NCBI GenBank assembly: GCA_963210315.1
Contig: OY723258.1
Location: forward strand, 1,364,001 to 1,428,000
Direction of reading: 5' to 3'
Length of the DNA: 64,000 nt
Origin: Rhynchopus euleeides
Taxonomy: Eukaryota > Euglenozoa > Diplonemea > Diplonemida > Diplonemidae
This document shows, one piece after another, positions 9,764 through 19,670 of this stretch. Each line of letters begins with the position of its first letter. The first letter of the stretch is position 1. The notes beneath the pieces were generated by a model. The model was given only the letters and a program-made list of their open reading frames with translations, was not told the DNA's origin and searched no databases. A program made the translations under genes and the position numbers.

Positions 9764-9919
9764 TACAGCAAAGAGCGGAACGCGTGTTCGCGTGGTGCGC
9801 TTCCGATGGGGTGGGGATTTTTCGGTGCAAAGCACCACCGCGGAAAGTTTTTTTTTCCCCCTCCGATTTTCGGCTCGAAGAGCACCGCACCGATATTTTT
9901 ACCGCCTGACCCCCCCGGT

Positions 9920-10023
9920 GCTAGCGAAAACCCTGGTGCTTTGCACCAATTGTTTTTTTTCTGGGGGTTTTTCGGTTTTTCGGAATGTGCAAAGCACCGC
10001 CCTTGGGAGCGGTGCAAAGCACC
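9920..10023 (+). repeat. Dispersed hairpin repeat, copy 2
   Basis: Second copy of the repeat at 9266-9371, same strand, differing by a few substitutions. It is preceded by a partial third copy (GGTGCAAAGCACCACCG near 9824). Confidence 0.8.
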
Positions 10024-11662
10024 CAGGGGTCTCGGCTCGACACCCCCCTCCAGAGCCCAGGGTGTCGAGATTTTATTTCCTCCCAAAACCGCCTTTATTT
10101 GCATTTTTGAGCTCCGTGCGGATCGTAGTGGGGTCATTTTTTTTCCACAGTGCTTATTGCAGCCCATCAAATGTGTATGTGTTTCAGGGCCAGAGAGCCT
10201 AGAGCCCACGGCGGTTACTTCCACAAAGTTCCCATGTTGCGGTCGGTTGAGTAGGCCGCCACACCTGTGGGGGCAACCTCTCTCTGAGCTTGGAAAAACG
10301 ATGATGTGAGCGTTGTAGTCAGATCATCGTGCAGTGTTTTCAAGCAGCTTCTCCATCGGCTTGTGGATCCATCATCAAGAATTGACCCTACAACGCGAAA
10401 CAGTGCGATTGATGCGAAGCGGACCTCTAGTTAACGCACCACCACCATGATCAGCGGTTTGCCAATTTCTTGGTGGTGCTTCTTCCCCGCTTTGGTGACA
10501 AGGTGTCGTTGCTGATGATGTTGAACAGTGCTGTCCATCCCTTGTAGTGCAACCTGTGAGAGATCTCCATCAAGGAGCGTCAGCCGAGCGAGGCACTGTC
10601 ACCAGGTCACTGAGGGAAATGAGGGATGTTGCCTGGAGCTGGCGTGAATAGCAACTGCTGGGAGGGGCATGTGATGGGTCCCTCCTGGTCCCAGCTCGAT
10701 CCTCCGGGCCCAGATTCACCATTCCTGAAAAAACCCGTGTTCGTTGCATGTTTGAGCACAACGCTTCCCGGGATCATAATTTTTTTTCGTCAGTGACATG
10801 AAAAAATGCTACCAAATGGCCATGGGAATACAGGTGTCGAATTCGACACCTGAAAAATCGGGAAAAAAAGGCCAGGTGTCGAAAAAAAGCAGGTTTTCGA
10901 CACCCCCGAGACCCCTGAAAGCACCGTTTTGGTTTTTTTTTCCCCCCGGTTTTTTTTTGAACGATTTTGAACGATTTTTGGCCGTGCTCGTAGCATTCCC
11001 CGTTGAGGGGGTCGCTATTTCGTGTTCTCCTGGCCGCACGGAGGCATTGCCTTACGTCGCCTCTTCCTCTTTTCCTTTGGTGGTGTGTTGGTCTGGCACA
11101 GAGGGCGGGACCGTGCTGATATGCACAGTGACGACTCTCCCTTTTGTTTTGTGCCCGCCTCCACCGAGATTCGGCTGATGCCTCTCAGACTGGGGGCGGG
11201 CGGTCGCCGACCCTTTTCTGTACGAGGTTTTCCACAGGCTGCACACCTGCCCCGCGGCTGTGTGGCAGTCTTCGCGGAGTGCAATGCGAAGGTCTGGCCT
11301 GACGTGGTGTGACTATTTAGACTCCAGGTGTCTCCACCCTTCCTGGTCTGGGGAGCCTCGGTACCCAAGCAGTTTTCGGTCATGCCCTGGACCACGGCCG
11401 TGCTAGACTCCTGGTGCAGGCACCCGTCATGGTCCGGGGACGGCCCCCCCAGGCAGTTTAACGTCTTACCCAGGACCTTTTTTTTTTTTTTTTTTTTTTT
11501 CCCTCTTGTGTCCCATGCCTTGTTTGCAGTGATCGCATTGTTGGCCATCCTTGCTGTAGTTCGGCATGCCGCCCTTCCCACCTTCCCCCACCCCCTCCCC
11601 GGCGGTTTTGCTCTCCGTGTGGTTTGGTGGTACTGGTGAGCCATCTGGGGAAAGAACCTTGA
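10024..11662. other. Gene-free, T-rich repeat region
   Basis: No supported gene. It holds a fragment shared with the foldback element (10117-10140), T-runs, a perfect 22-bp palindrome (10831-10852) and a 22-base T-run followed by a C-rich tract and CAG near 11480-11530 that resembles an intron 3' end. I looked here for the catalytic half of a 5'-nucleotidase for the next gene and found none. Confidence 0.5.
10831..10852. repeat. Perfect 22-bp palindrome
   Basis: The sequence reads CAGGTGTCGAA and then its exact inverse complement. GTGTCGAAAA and TTTTCGACACC motifs nearby (10875-10910) are related, so it seems to be the tip of a larger hairpin-prone repeat. Confidence 0.85.
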
Positions 11663-13543
11663 CAATCCCGGGCCGGCAGTACGTTCGTCACCCCCACGGG
11701 CTCGCCACCTGTGCGTCTGGCGACGCTGAAGGCGAGCCTGCCGTACACCGACACGGTGTGCACCCTGAACATGACGGGGCCGGACGTGGTGCGGGTGCTG
11801 GAGCACGCCCTGGGCGGTGTTGCACGTGCACACGCAAACAGCAGCAGCAGCAGCAGCAGCAGCACGTCTGGGGGCGGGGCCGAGATGGCCTTCGCTGGCG
11901 GGCAGTCCTTCCTGCAGGCCAGCGGGCTGCGGTACACATACAACCCGGAGCTGCCGGCAGGGCAGCGTGTGGTGTCTGTCGCTGTGTACGATGCAGAGCA
12001 CGGGGTGCACCTGCCGCTCGTGCGGCGGCGGCTGTACACGGTGGCCACCACGCTGTTCCTGCTGCAGGACGGGGAGGGCTTCGGCGAGGTGCTGTCGCAC
12101 CACGCACCGGAGTCGCTGGACTGCACGCAGCCCGATACGGCGCAGGCGCTGGCTGCCTTCCTCAGCGCACAGGGCACGCACACGCCAGGGGTGGTGGTGT
12201 CAGCCACAGAGGACCACGCAGGCGTGTCGATCGACATGGCGAACAGGACGCAGGACAGCTGCAGCAGCACGGAGCGCTTCGTGGAGGAGTGGGCCGACTG
12301 CGAGCCGTGCGAGCCCGGGTTCCACCGCCCCGACCCGTCCGCTGTGGTGTGCGTGCGGAAGACGGAGGACCTGACCTGGATGATTGTGGGGATTGTGCTG
12401 GGGTCGCTGGTGGTGGTTGCCATCCCGCTTGTGTGGAAGATGACGGAGAAGTCGCGCCGCATCCGGCAGCTGTACAACAACAACAAGATTGCGGAGGAGT
12501 GTGCGGAGGCAGTGAAGGACCTGCGCCTCTCCGACCTCGACTACCTCAGCGAGCTGCGGAACCCGAACGCCATCCAGTCCGCCTTCATCGACATCGTGAA
12601 GCAGATGAAGGTTTACATGGAGTTCATGCCGAAGACCCTGATTGCTAACGTACATGAAGACTCGACAGAGGAAGAACAGTGCTTACAAACGTCGATCTCC
12701 CATCATGACACCTCAAGCCGTTCGGGGTCGACACACAGCCGCAGCACACGCAACGGCGGCAATGCAAACCCCGCTGTTCGGACGAACTACTCAAAGAGGA
12801 AGCAGGTGTCTGTGATGTGCGTGAACAGCGTGGGTCACCGCGAGGCCTGCCAGGCGATGTCGTGCTCGGAGGTAACGGAGTTCCACACGCAGTACCTCGA
12901 CGCGTTCTACTCAGTGGTGGAGCTGCTGAAGGGCGTGGCGGAGGGTGCCTCTGGGGACCGCCTGCTTGCGGGGTGGAACACCGTGACGGACCGCAGCAGC
13001 CACAGGCAGCTTGCCGCCAAGGCGGCGTGGCGCCTGCACACCGCCAGCCAGACGAGGGAGGCTGTTGTCCAGCCGGTGCTGCACATCGGGGTGGGCACAG
13101 GCTCCGCCCTCACAGGGCTGTTCGGTGCGAAGGGGACCAAGAAGTACGACATGCTGACGTCCGCAATCCCACAGGCCTCCACCTTGATGCTGCTGAACAA
13201 AGTGTACGACACACACATCCTGATCCCGCAGCGTGTGGCGCAGGACGTCGAGGTGTTCTTCACCCTTGAGATTGTCGACTACATCGACTACAAAAAGTTT
13301 GGCCGCACCTTTGTCTACTCTATGGTATCAGAGGCAGGGGCATCCAAGCGAGACGAGTGGATGTACGAGCTGCAGGCACAACAGAACAGCGACCCGATGA
13401 AGAAGCAGAACGCTGCATGGAAGGAGTTCATCAAGACGGGAAAGGTGCCTGCCGAAATCTTCACCGGGGTCCTCAAAACCCTGACGGAGCGCAACCACTC
13501 CGGGCTGTACTCGTCGCCGCATCCCCCACTCGCCATTGCGTGA
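11663..13543 (+). CDS. 5'-nucleotidase C-terminal domain / transmembrane / class III cyclase-like protein, 5' end uncertain
   Basis: The frame is open from 11663, and the first ATG is at 11771, inside the first domain. Before the membrane segment the protein has a 5'-nucleotidase C-terminal (substrate-binding) domain, seen in DTVCTLNMTGPDVVRVLEHA and QASGLRYTYNPELPAGQRV, with a poly-Ser insert coded by CAG/AGC repeats (11838-11864). A Cys-rich stalk (CEPCEPGFHRP) precedes one membrane helix (12371-12436). Inside are a helical linker (DLRLSDLDYLSELRNPN) common next to protist cyclases and a cyclase-homology domain (about 12806-13330, HIGVGTGSALTGLFGAKGTK). The first metal-binding Asp is replaced (VMCVNSVG), while GDRLLAGWN keeps the Asp of the second site, so activity is doubtful. 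The metallophosphatase half expected upstream is absent. Either an upstream exon is missing or the gene is truncated. An AG at 11678-11679 could be an acceptor. Confidence 0.75.
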   Translation, partial: QSRAGSTFVTPTGSPPVRLATLKASLPYTDTVCTLNMTGPDVVRVLEHALGGVARAHANSSSSSSSSTSGGGAEMAFAGGQSFLQASGLRYTYNPELPAGQRVVSVAVYDAEHGVHLPLVRRRLYTVATTLFLLQDGEGFGEVLSHHAPESLDCTQPDTAQALAAFLSAQGTHTPGVVVSATEDHAGVSIDMANRTQDSCSSTERFVEEWADCEPCEPGFHRPDPSAVVCVRKTEDLTWMIVGIVLGSLVVVAIPLVWKMTEKSRRIRQLYNNNKIAEECAEAVKDLRLSDLDYLSELRNPNAIQSAFIDIVKQMKVYMEFMPKTLIANVHEDSTEEEQCLQTSISHHDTSSRSGSTHSRSTRNGGNANPAVRTNYSKRKQVSVMCVNSVGHREACQAMSCSEVTEFHTQYLDAFYSVVELLKGVAEGASGDRLLAGWNTVTDRSSHRQLAAKAAWRLHTASQTREAVVQPVLHIGVGTGSALTGLFGAKGTKKYDMLTSAIPQASTLMLLNKVYDTHILIPQRVAQDVEVFFTLEIVDYIDYKKFGRTFVYSMVSEAGASKRDEWMYELQAQQNSDPMKKQNAAWKEFIKTGKVPAEIFTGVLKTLTERNHSGLYSSPHPPLAIA

Positions 13544-16330
13544 TCCCTGCACCCACCCCAACAAACCTGAATGGGGCCTTCACTCTGTGCCAAACTGTGT
13601 CAGTTTGCCCCCCTCTCCTGCGAGGCGGCTCTCTTGGCTGCACTTCTGAGCAAAGGCCCCCAATGCGATTGAATAGCTCCCTCTCCTCCCCTCCCCCGCC
13701 CTTCATTTTGTCTTTTCCTTCTGCCCCCTCTCACCTACGACCTCCTGTCTTCGTGTCGTCCCGCTGCCCTGGGCGCTTCCCCCGTTTGTTTGCATGCATG
13801 CCCTGTCTTTTGGAGAAGACAGAAAGGGATCTCAAAGTGCCTTTCGCTCAGAACTGCAGTGCAACGAGAAGAATGAGCCGCCTCACAAAACTGGTTGTAA
13901 ATCGACACACAGCGAAGCCCCTGTGCTATAGAGATCGGTGGGGGTCTTCGCTCGGAAGTGCGAGATTATGTGAGTGGAGGCGGCGAGAAGCAAGAATATT
14001 TGTGGCGTGCCTGTATCTGCCTTTTTGCAGTTGCCGGGCAGGGTGTTCTCTGCTTATAGCGGAAGGTGTGCGATTTTCCACACGGTGTTCAGGCTGGCCA
14101 TGCTGCAACACGTTGTCATTTGCAAAGGGCAGCTGCTCATGCTGCCTATGTGGGAGAAGGGGTTGTCAAGACACATCGGGGTCTGTGCAGCTGCCTAGCT
14201 CTCGCAGTGCCTGTGACTGTCGGCGCCAGAACGGATAAGGGCGTCAAAGTGGCACAGGTTGCCCACAGGTTGCCTACAGGAACTACCTCTCCCCTCTCCC
14301 CCCACCCCCCTCGAATTGCCGAGCAGTAGTCAGAGTCGCAGGCAAGGGAAGTTGCATCCCATACGCAGCGTTTTCACATGGCTCCCGGTTTTGTGCTGGG
14401 TACTGCGAGGGTGGTGAAACTGTGTCACACCCCTCGCTGCTGCTGGGAGGCTGCGCTTGTGGTGGTGTATCGATGAGAATCTGATGCATCTGATCAACCG
14501 CATGCTATTTCTATTATTAGGGTGATCGAGAACCAAGTTCCGTGTAGGTTCCGTGTGGCCCAATAACGGGGTGTCGATCACCCCAATTATTGGTACCCTC
14601 ATGTCCTGCCCGTGTCAGTGTGGCAGCGCAGGCCGTGTCGGAGCACCCTCAGTGCACTCGGTGCCGAACAGAAGAGATGAACGGGTGTGCGAGACAAGGG
14701 CAGGTGGGCTTCATGTCTCACCAACCCGTGTGACTTCTCTTTCCCCTCCTGGCACAGGCCCTTGACACATCGTCAAGCACCCTTCGTCGGTGTTGGGGGT
14801 CACTCTCCCGTCTTGCGTGCACCGTCTTCTCGGTGTGCCACCCATATGTGGGTGTGGAATTGTCATTTTGATATACTCTTCCCAAAAAAAGTGGGCACAG
14901 CCCCCGCAGTGTTACACACAGGCAATACGCATTTGCTGTGATTGTTTGATCAGGGTGTGTTCTTGCCCTGTAAATGGAGGTTGCATTCCTATCGGTTCCT
15001 GGTGCTGCGTTGGGGGTGTGGCTTGCCTCACCCTTGTGCCTTCCCCCTGTGTTTCCTCTTGCCCCCCCAGGACGTTTTTTTTCTGCTACATTTGAGGTGT
15101 CAGCTGTGCGTGGGTCGCCCGGTTGAAGCATCTTCTGTTCAACGGCCCAACGCTCTTTTGTTTCTGGAAATTACTTTTCTTTTTTGCGACGCTGTACTCT
15201 TGATCTTTCAAAAAAAGCCTTGTCTGTGTTTGGGGTATCCTCACAGCTGGACCAGGTTCTCCCCCGTTGCGGCGTGTCTCTGCCAGGCACGTGAGGATGC
15301 AGGAGGACCTATTGCATAGCTGCTTCCGGGGTTTGGACCTCGACGCAGTGCAAGCATTCCATTGGAGGACTCACTCCAAAGTGCAGCACAGTGACCTTCC
15401 TCACAATTGAATCCTCACACTAACTCTTTCACCTTGGCCTAAATCTTGCTTATCGAGCACACTTAGTGCAGTTGGAACCAGGTGGTGCATCCCCTGGGAG
15501 TAAAGGCGGCCATCTATACCCATGGCAACCGCCTTCTCATCGAGGCGGCTATTTGCCATTGTGGGATGTCTTTCCAAGAGTTATTCTGAAGCAACGTGGT
15601 GACCTTCACAGGAATTCACGTAGTTCAGGGTCGGGTGTAGCTTCAGTTAGGTTGCCTTTTCCATCCGATACATTGATCACCACACCTGAGCAATGACTGC
15701 CCATTCAAAAAAATAAAACGGTGATCACACCCGCACAATATTTGCACATTTTTGTTTCACATCACTATATCTTCGTTTTGAAGGTCTTGATCTTTCCCAC
15801 TACACACCGCTTGCGAGCACCCCCGGTTTTTGGATGAGATATGGGCGCCTTGCCAGCCACATCTCCGACACTACTTCGGCTTCCGTTCACCTCCATGGCT
15901 TGCTCACCCTCAGTTCCTGCAGAGTGGCACATCCCTCTTGGTGCCGTCCGCCTCTGCTTGTCCTTGGTCGTTTCAGAGGTATGTTCAGGTGGGGGCGTCT
16001 GGAATGGTCGGGCCAATGTGCTCCTTCCCAAATTCTCCTTCTTTTGCGTTGCCTATTTTGTATTCGTGATACTTTCGGGTGCTGGAGTCATACGCCGCGA
16101 AAATATCCTTTGCGACGTATTCCTGTGGCATTCAATTTTGTTGACATCACTTTATTGTACGTTGATAGCTCGGCGCAGCCAAGTGGGGATGCCTGTCTGT
16201 AGCAAAAGCCCAACTTCAAGAGGGCAGCTGAAAGACCCCTGTTGCATCAGGGTCCTGCTGCTGTTGTGTGCAAGCCTTCTTGTGGCAAACATCCCGCATG
16301 CACAGTTCAACACCGCAACAAGATTTGCAG
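13544..16330. other. Gene-free spacer of about 2.8 kb
   Basis: No open frame here has convincing coding character. It contains a small inverted repeat (14514-14530 against 14570-14590, GGGTGATCGA/TCGATCACCC) that could be a miniature element. An intron-rich gene with short exons could be missed. Confidence 0.45.
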
Positions 16331-16537
16331 GCAATGGGGGTATGGAAATTTAGTCATTCTTAGTCACTTTTAGGCGATTTACGCGCGGTTTTTCGGCTGG
16401 GGAAAAGAGAGTAAGATTTTCGAAAAAAATCGATTTTTTCGCAAAAAATCGCATTGTGTCGTAGTCGCGCGTAGTCACCCGTAGTCGCCAGGTCGAGGTT
16501 CCCAGATTCCATACCCCCCCGGGGTACTGAATTACCG

Positions 16538-16680
16538 ATTTTTCGACATGTCGAAAAAAAAATTTGGCCGAAAAAAAATTTTTTTTTCGGCCGACTAAAC
16601 CGAAAATCGGGCCCTCTGGGGTGCCACACCGATATTTTTCGGATTTTTTTCGGATTTTTTTTTGATTTTTTTTGGTTGGT
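16538..16680 (+). repeat. Dispersed A/T-spur repeat, copy 1
   Basis: It begins with the palindrome TTTCGACATGTCGAAA. A GGCCG-A9-T9-CGGCC hairpin follows, then a unique-looking GGGCCCTCTGGGGTGCCACA and runs of TTTTTTCGGA. A near-identical copy is at 21390-21538 and a partial third at 21574-21625. The copy ends at the point where the OTU open frame begins. Confidence 0.85.
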
Positions 16681-16807
16681 CCCTCGGGCAGAGGCAGCAC
16701 CGACATCTCCGTCCCCCTCTGTCGTCATCGAAAAGTGGAGAGACAAGCGAGGAGGGGCGCGAGTGGCTATTGAGGACCTGGCAGAGGGGCTTGGTAATGC
16801 TCTTACG

Positions 16808-18736
16808 ATGCCAGAACAGGTCGCCGCCCTGGGTGGGTCAGTGGCGGAGGGGGCCCCAGCAACGTGGGTGGTGGCGGTGACGGCCGCGGCGTGTGACCTG
16901 GGGTTTGACATCGACGCTGACAAGCTTCTGCGCCTGGCGGTGGTGTGCGTCCGTCGAGCGCCCACACTCCGTCTGCTCCTCTCAGACCCCGACGAGTGGG
17001 CGGGGCGTATGCTGGCTTCCGGGGGTGGCGAAGACGTGGACCAGGTGGCCCTCCGTGGGGTGGCGGTGGCCCTCGACGTCCACGCTGTGGTTTTTAGAGA
17101 CAACCTCCCCCCTCTTCTCGTGGCCCCAGGTGAACCATGCCAAGCGCTTTTTGTGGGCGGCGTGGACGGGGGGTTCAAGCCTGTCACGGTGCCGGACCAG
17201 GTGGTGGAACAGGTCACATACACGAAGTGTGTGGAGGTCGAGGTGCCGCAGGGCCCGGTTATCCCGGGGCGCGTGGATGTGTCGGGGTCACCGGGTTGCT
17301 GTCAGTTCTGTGCGTCGCTCTTCACCACGGCCGTGCACCATGGGGAGTGTGGTCACTGCTCGAGGATGGTGTGCCCGACCTGCTGTGAGCTGGGCGAAGA
17401 CGACACCAGGTGCGTCTGCACGCCACTACCTCTGCCACGCGAGGACCAAGGGGTGGCCCCTCATCCGCCGGGGCAAGCGGAGCCCCCTCCTCCGCCCCCG
17501 GCGAGCACCGCACTGACAAAGGCTTTGCTGGAGGGCCGGGCCCCAGGGGGAGGGGACGGTCTGTCCAGGCTGCAACGGTCTTTGGGGATGCAGGAGTGCA
17601 CGGGGTTCCGTTTCACACCAGGCGACTGCTTCTTCGATGCGGCGGCTTTCATTATGGGAGGCTCGGCGGCGGGCATGCGGAGGCTAGCCGTCCAGGCGGT
17701 GCTACGTGACCCAGGCCTTTGTGCTCGGGCCGAGCCGAACAGCGAGTCCTGGGCTGCGGCCATGCGAGTCGAGGGTAGCCGGGACGAGGCTTCTTGGGCG
17801 GACCAGGTAGCAGTACATGGACTTGCGCTGGGGTCGGGGTGGGCTGTGGTGGTCCTATCTGATCAAGCGCCCCCCACGGTCCACCGCCCCCGGGTGAAGC
17901 CTTTCGTCGGAGTGCTTGGAGTCAAGCATCAGGGAAAGCACTACACCCCCCTTTTGGTGCCCCCACCTCTGGCGGAGGCAGTGTCTGCCCTCGCCCCCTC
18001 GCCGGTGTTGGGGCGGACTGGCTGTTCAGGGGGGGAGCAGGGCCTCCCCATGTGCCAGGTGCCGTCCCAGCCGTCGCGCCGCCGCTTTTACTGTGCCCGC
18101 TGTGCAGAGGCGGTGGATACCGCAGTCGAACACTGGCGTTGTTTCGGTTGCGATTGCAGGGCGTGTGGGGAATGCGTGGAGCAGGGGGAGACCTGTATGG
18201 ATCTGGGGCCTCGGGACGCGGAGGAGCCGCCTGCGAGGGTCCCGCAGCCGCAGGACCAGGGTGATCCCCCTCGACGAGAAGGTGATCCCCCTCCTGCACC
18301 CACCGGCGCCCCGGCCACCGGCCGCTCCGACCCGACCGCCACCGAGGAAGGCTCCAACCCTGCGCAAGCACCAGCCACCTCGATGTCGTCGCAGCCGAAG
18401 CGGAAGCGGGAGTCGGCATCGCCGCAGCGTGGTCAGGAGATGGATGAGGACGACGGGGCCACGACGGTGGGGGAGTGGGAGGAGCAGTTCTGCCCCGACG
18501 TGCACCGACCGCAGGAGGAGCAGGAGGCGGCGCTCCGGGCCATTCAGGCTTGGTGGGCCGAGTTGGGGGATGACAAGGCCTCACAGGCGGAGGCGTACAA
18601 CGTGGTCTGTTGTCGTCTGAGGGCGCGGGCAGGCAAGCGGGCGCGGGCGAGCCGGCCAGGGGCGCGGGGGTCTTCGCAGCGGAGTTCCCAGGGGTCCCAG
18701 AGCCAGGGGAGTAGGGCCGCCAGGGGAGCGAGATAG
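16808..18736 (+). CDS. Tandem OTU-like domains with paired Cys-rich zinc fingers
   Basis: A protein of 643 residues if the first ATG (MPEQVAALGG) is used. The frame is open upstream to the repeat at 16680. OTU domains are cysteine proteases that cut ubiquitin or similar chains. The second OTU has the catalytic motif TPGDCFFDAAAF (17615-17650) and the His motif GKHYTPLL (about 17935). The first aligns with it through PATWVVAVTAAACDL, LLRLAVVCVRR and ADQ-like segments, but Trp replaces the Cys and Phe the His, so it looks inactive. A Cys-rich finger follows each (CCQFCAS...CGHCSRMVCPTCC and YCARCAE...CFGCDCRACGEC), so the unit OTU-finger is duplicated. The tail is acidic, then Arg/Ser/Gln-rich and basic. 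The adjoining dispersed repeat suggests that it may belong to, or derive from, a mobile element. Confidence 0.75.
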   Translation: MPEQVAALGGSVAEGAPATWVVAVTAAACDLGFDIDADKLLRLAVVCVRRAPTLRLLLSDPDEWAGRMLASGGGEDVDQVALRGVAVALDVHAVVFRDNLPPLLVAPGEPCQALFVGGVDGGFKPVTVPDQVVEQVTYTKCVEVEVPQGPVIPGRVDVSGSPGCCQFCASLFTTAVHHGECGHCSRMVCPTCCELGEDDTRCVCTPLPLPREDQGVAPHPPGQAEPPPPPPASTALTKALLEGRAPGGGDGLSRLQRSLGMQECTGFRFTPGDCFFDAAAFIMGGSAAGMRRLAVQAVLRDPGLCARAEPNSESWAAAMRVEGSRDEASWADQVAVHGLALGSGWAVVVLSDQAPPTVHRPRVKPFVGVLGVKHQGKHYTPLLVPPPLAEAVSALAPSPVLGRTGCSGGEQGLPMCQVPSQPSRRRFYCARCAEAVDTAVEHWRCFGCDCRACGECVEQGETCMDLGPRDAEEPPARVPQPQDQGDPPRREGDPPPAPTGAPATGRSDPTATEEGSNPAQAPATSMSSQPKRKRESASPQRGQEMDEDDGATTVGEWEEQFCPDVHRPQEEQEAALRAIQAWWAELGDDKASQAEAYNVVCCRLRARAGKRARASRPGARGSSQRSSQGSQSQGSRAARGAR

Positions 18737-19188
18737 CCGTAGGTCGGCTCCCCCCCCCCCCCCCCTACCCCCCTCTTTCCTTTCGCCCCTCCCCCCCCCC
18801 CTCCCGTTCCCCACCCCCGTGCCCCCTTCCCCTTTCTTCCGGTGAATGCGCCGGCGGAGTCGGTCCACGCCCTCGCTGTCAGTCGCTTTCGCCTCTCCCC
18901 CCCTGCCCCCCCCCCCCCCTTTACCTCGCCCCCTTTTCCCCTCACCAGCGGGCTGCCCCTTGTGAATGGTAGATTTGCCTACAGCCCCTTGTTCATGCCG
19001 CCAGCACGGAGCCCCACGCAGCTCAACCCCGGCCAGTGCGCGGTTTGTTTGCCCTAGAGCTTTGTTGTTTGTGTAGTTCATGTTACAGTGCTAAGAGCCC
19101 GTAGAAGCAAAAGTAGAACCTGCTGCGCTAGCCCCACCAAGCAGCCACAGTACGACAGGACGCGCGCAAAAAAAAAAAAAAATATATC
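18737..19188. other. Gene-free C-rich spacer
   Basis: Long C-runs (18750-18800, 18900-18920) and an A-run at 19168-19181. No gene seen. Confidence 0.6.
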
Positions 19189-19438
19189 TTATACTGCAGG
19201 GCTGTTCCTAACTGGGGGGCTTGTTCCCCACTTTCAGGATTCTGAACTTTTTTTCTAAGAATTTTTGTAAGGGGAAAAAAAGTTTTTTTCTAAGAATTTT
19301 GTTAGGGGAATTTTTTTCTAAGGTTGTTTCGCAGAGGAAAAAACTTTTTCTAAGTTTTCCCCAGTCGACAGGGCGCGCACAAGGATGGAAGGGAAGTCTG
19401 TCCCACGTACCGTTCGCCTTGCTGGCCAACTGGAGAGC

Positions 19439-19500
19439 CAGACGTTCACTACCGTGGCCTCCGGCGGCTGGGGGGCTCCGCCCCCCAGACCCCCCTGTGG
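19439..19500 (+). repeat. Dispersed GC hairpin repeat, copy 2
   Basis: Same sequence as 9511-9575 over about 60 bases, inside the hAT-like element. Confidence 0.85.
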
Positions 19501-19605
19501 CGTACGTCTCGTACTCAAGTCCTTCGAATCCCAAGTCGGGGTCCAACCACTCCAGTCGCCTCTGAGGACGCAGCCAACTCGCACAGAATCTGTACGCCCA
19601 CACGA

Positions 19606-19670
19606 ACAGATGTTCGCTACCGTGGCCTCCGGCGGCTGGGGGGCTCACGCCCCCCAGACCCCCCATGTAG
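19606..19670 (+). repeat. Dispersed GC hairpin repeat, copy 3
   Basis: Third copy, 167 bases after copy 2, with a substitution changing the hairpin loop (GGGGGGCTCACGCCCCCC). Confidence 0.85.

Noticed and set aside
9233..10309. 358-codon ORF through the hairpin repeats
   Set aside because: It translates dispersed non-coding repeats and homopolymers; the same repeat is read in different frames in its two copies.
11566..12648. Plus-strand frame of 360 codons overlapping the nucleotidase-cyclase gene
   Set aside because: Gly/Arg/Ala-rich off-frame reading; the frame-2 product carries the recognisable domains.
15841..16353. 170-codon ORF in the 2.8-kb spacer
   Set aside because: No domain, coding composition or splice structure; codon use is unlike neighbouring genes.
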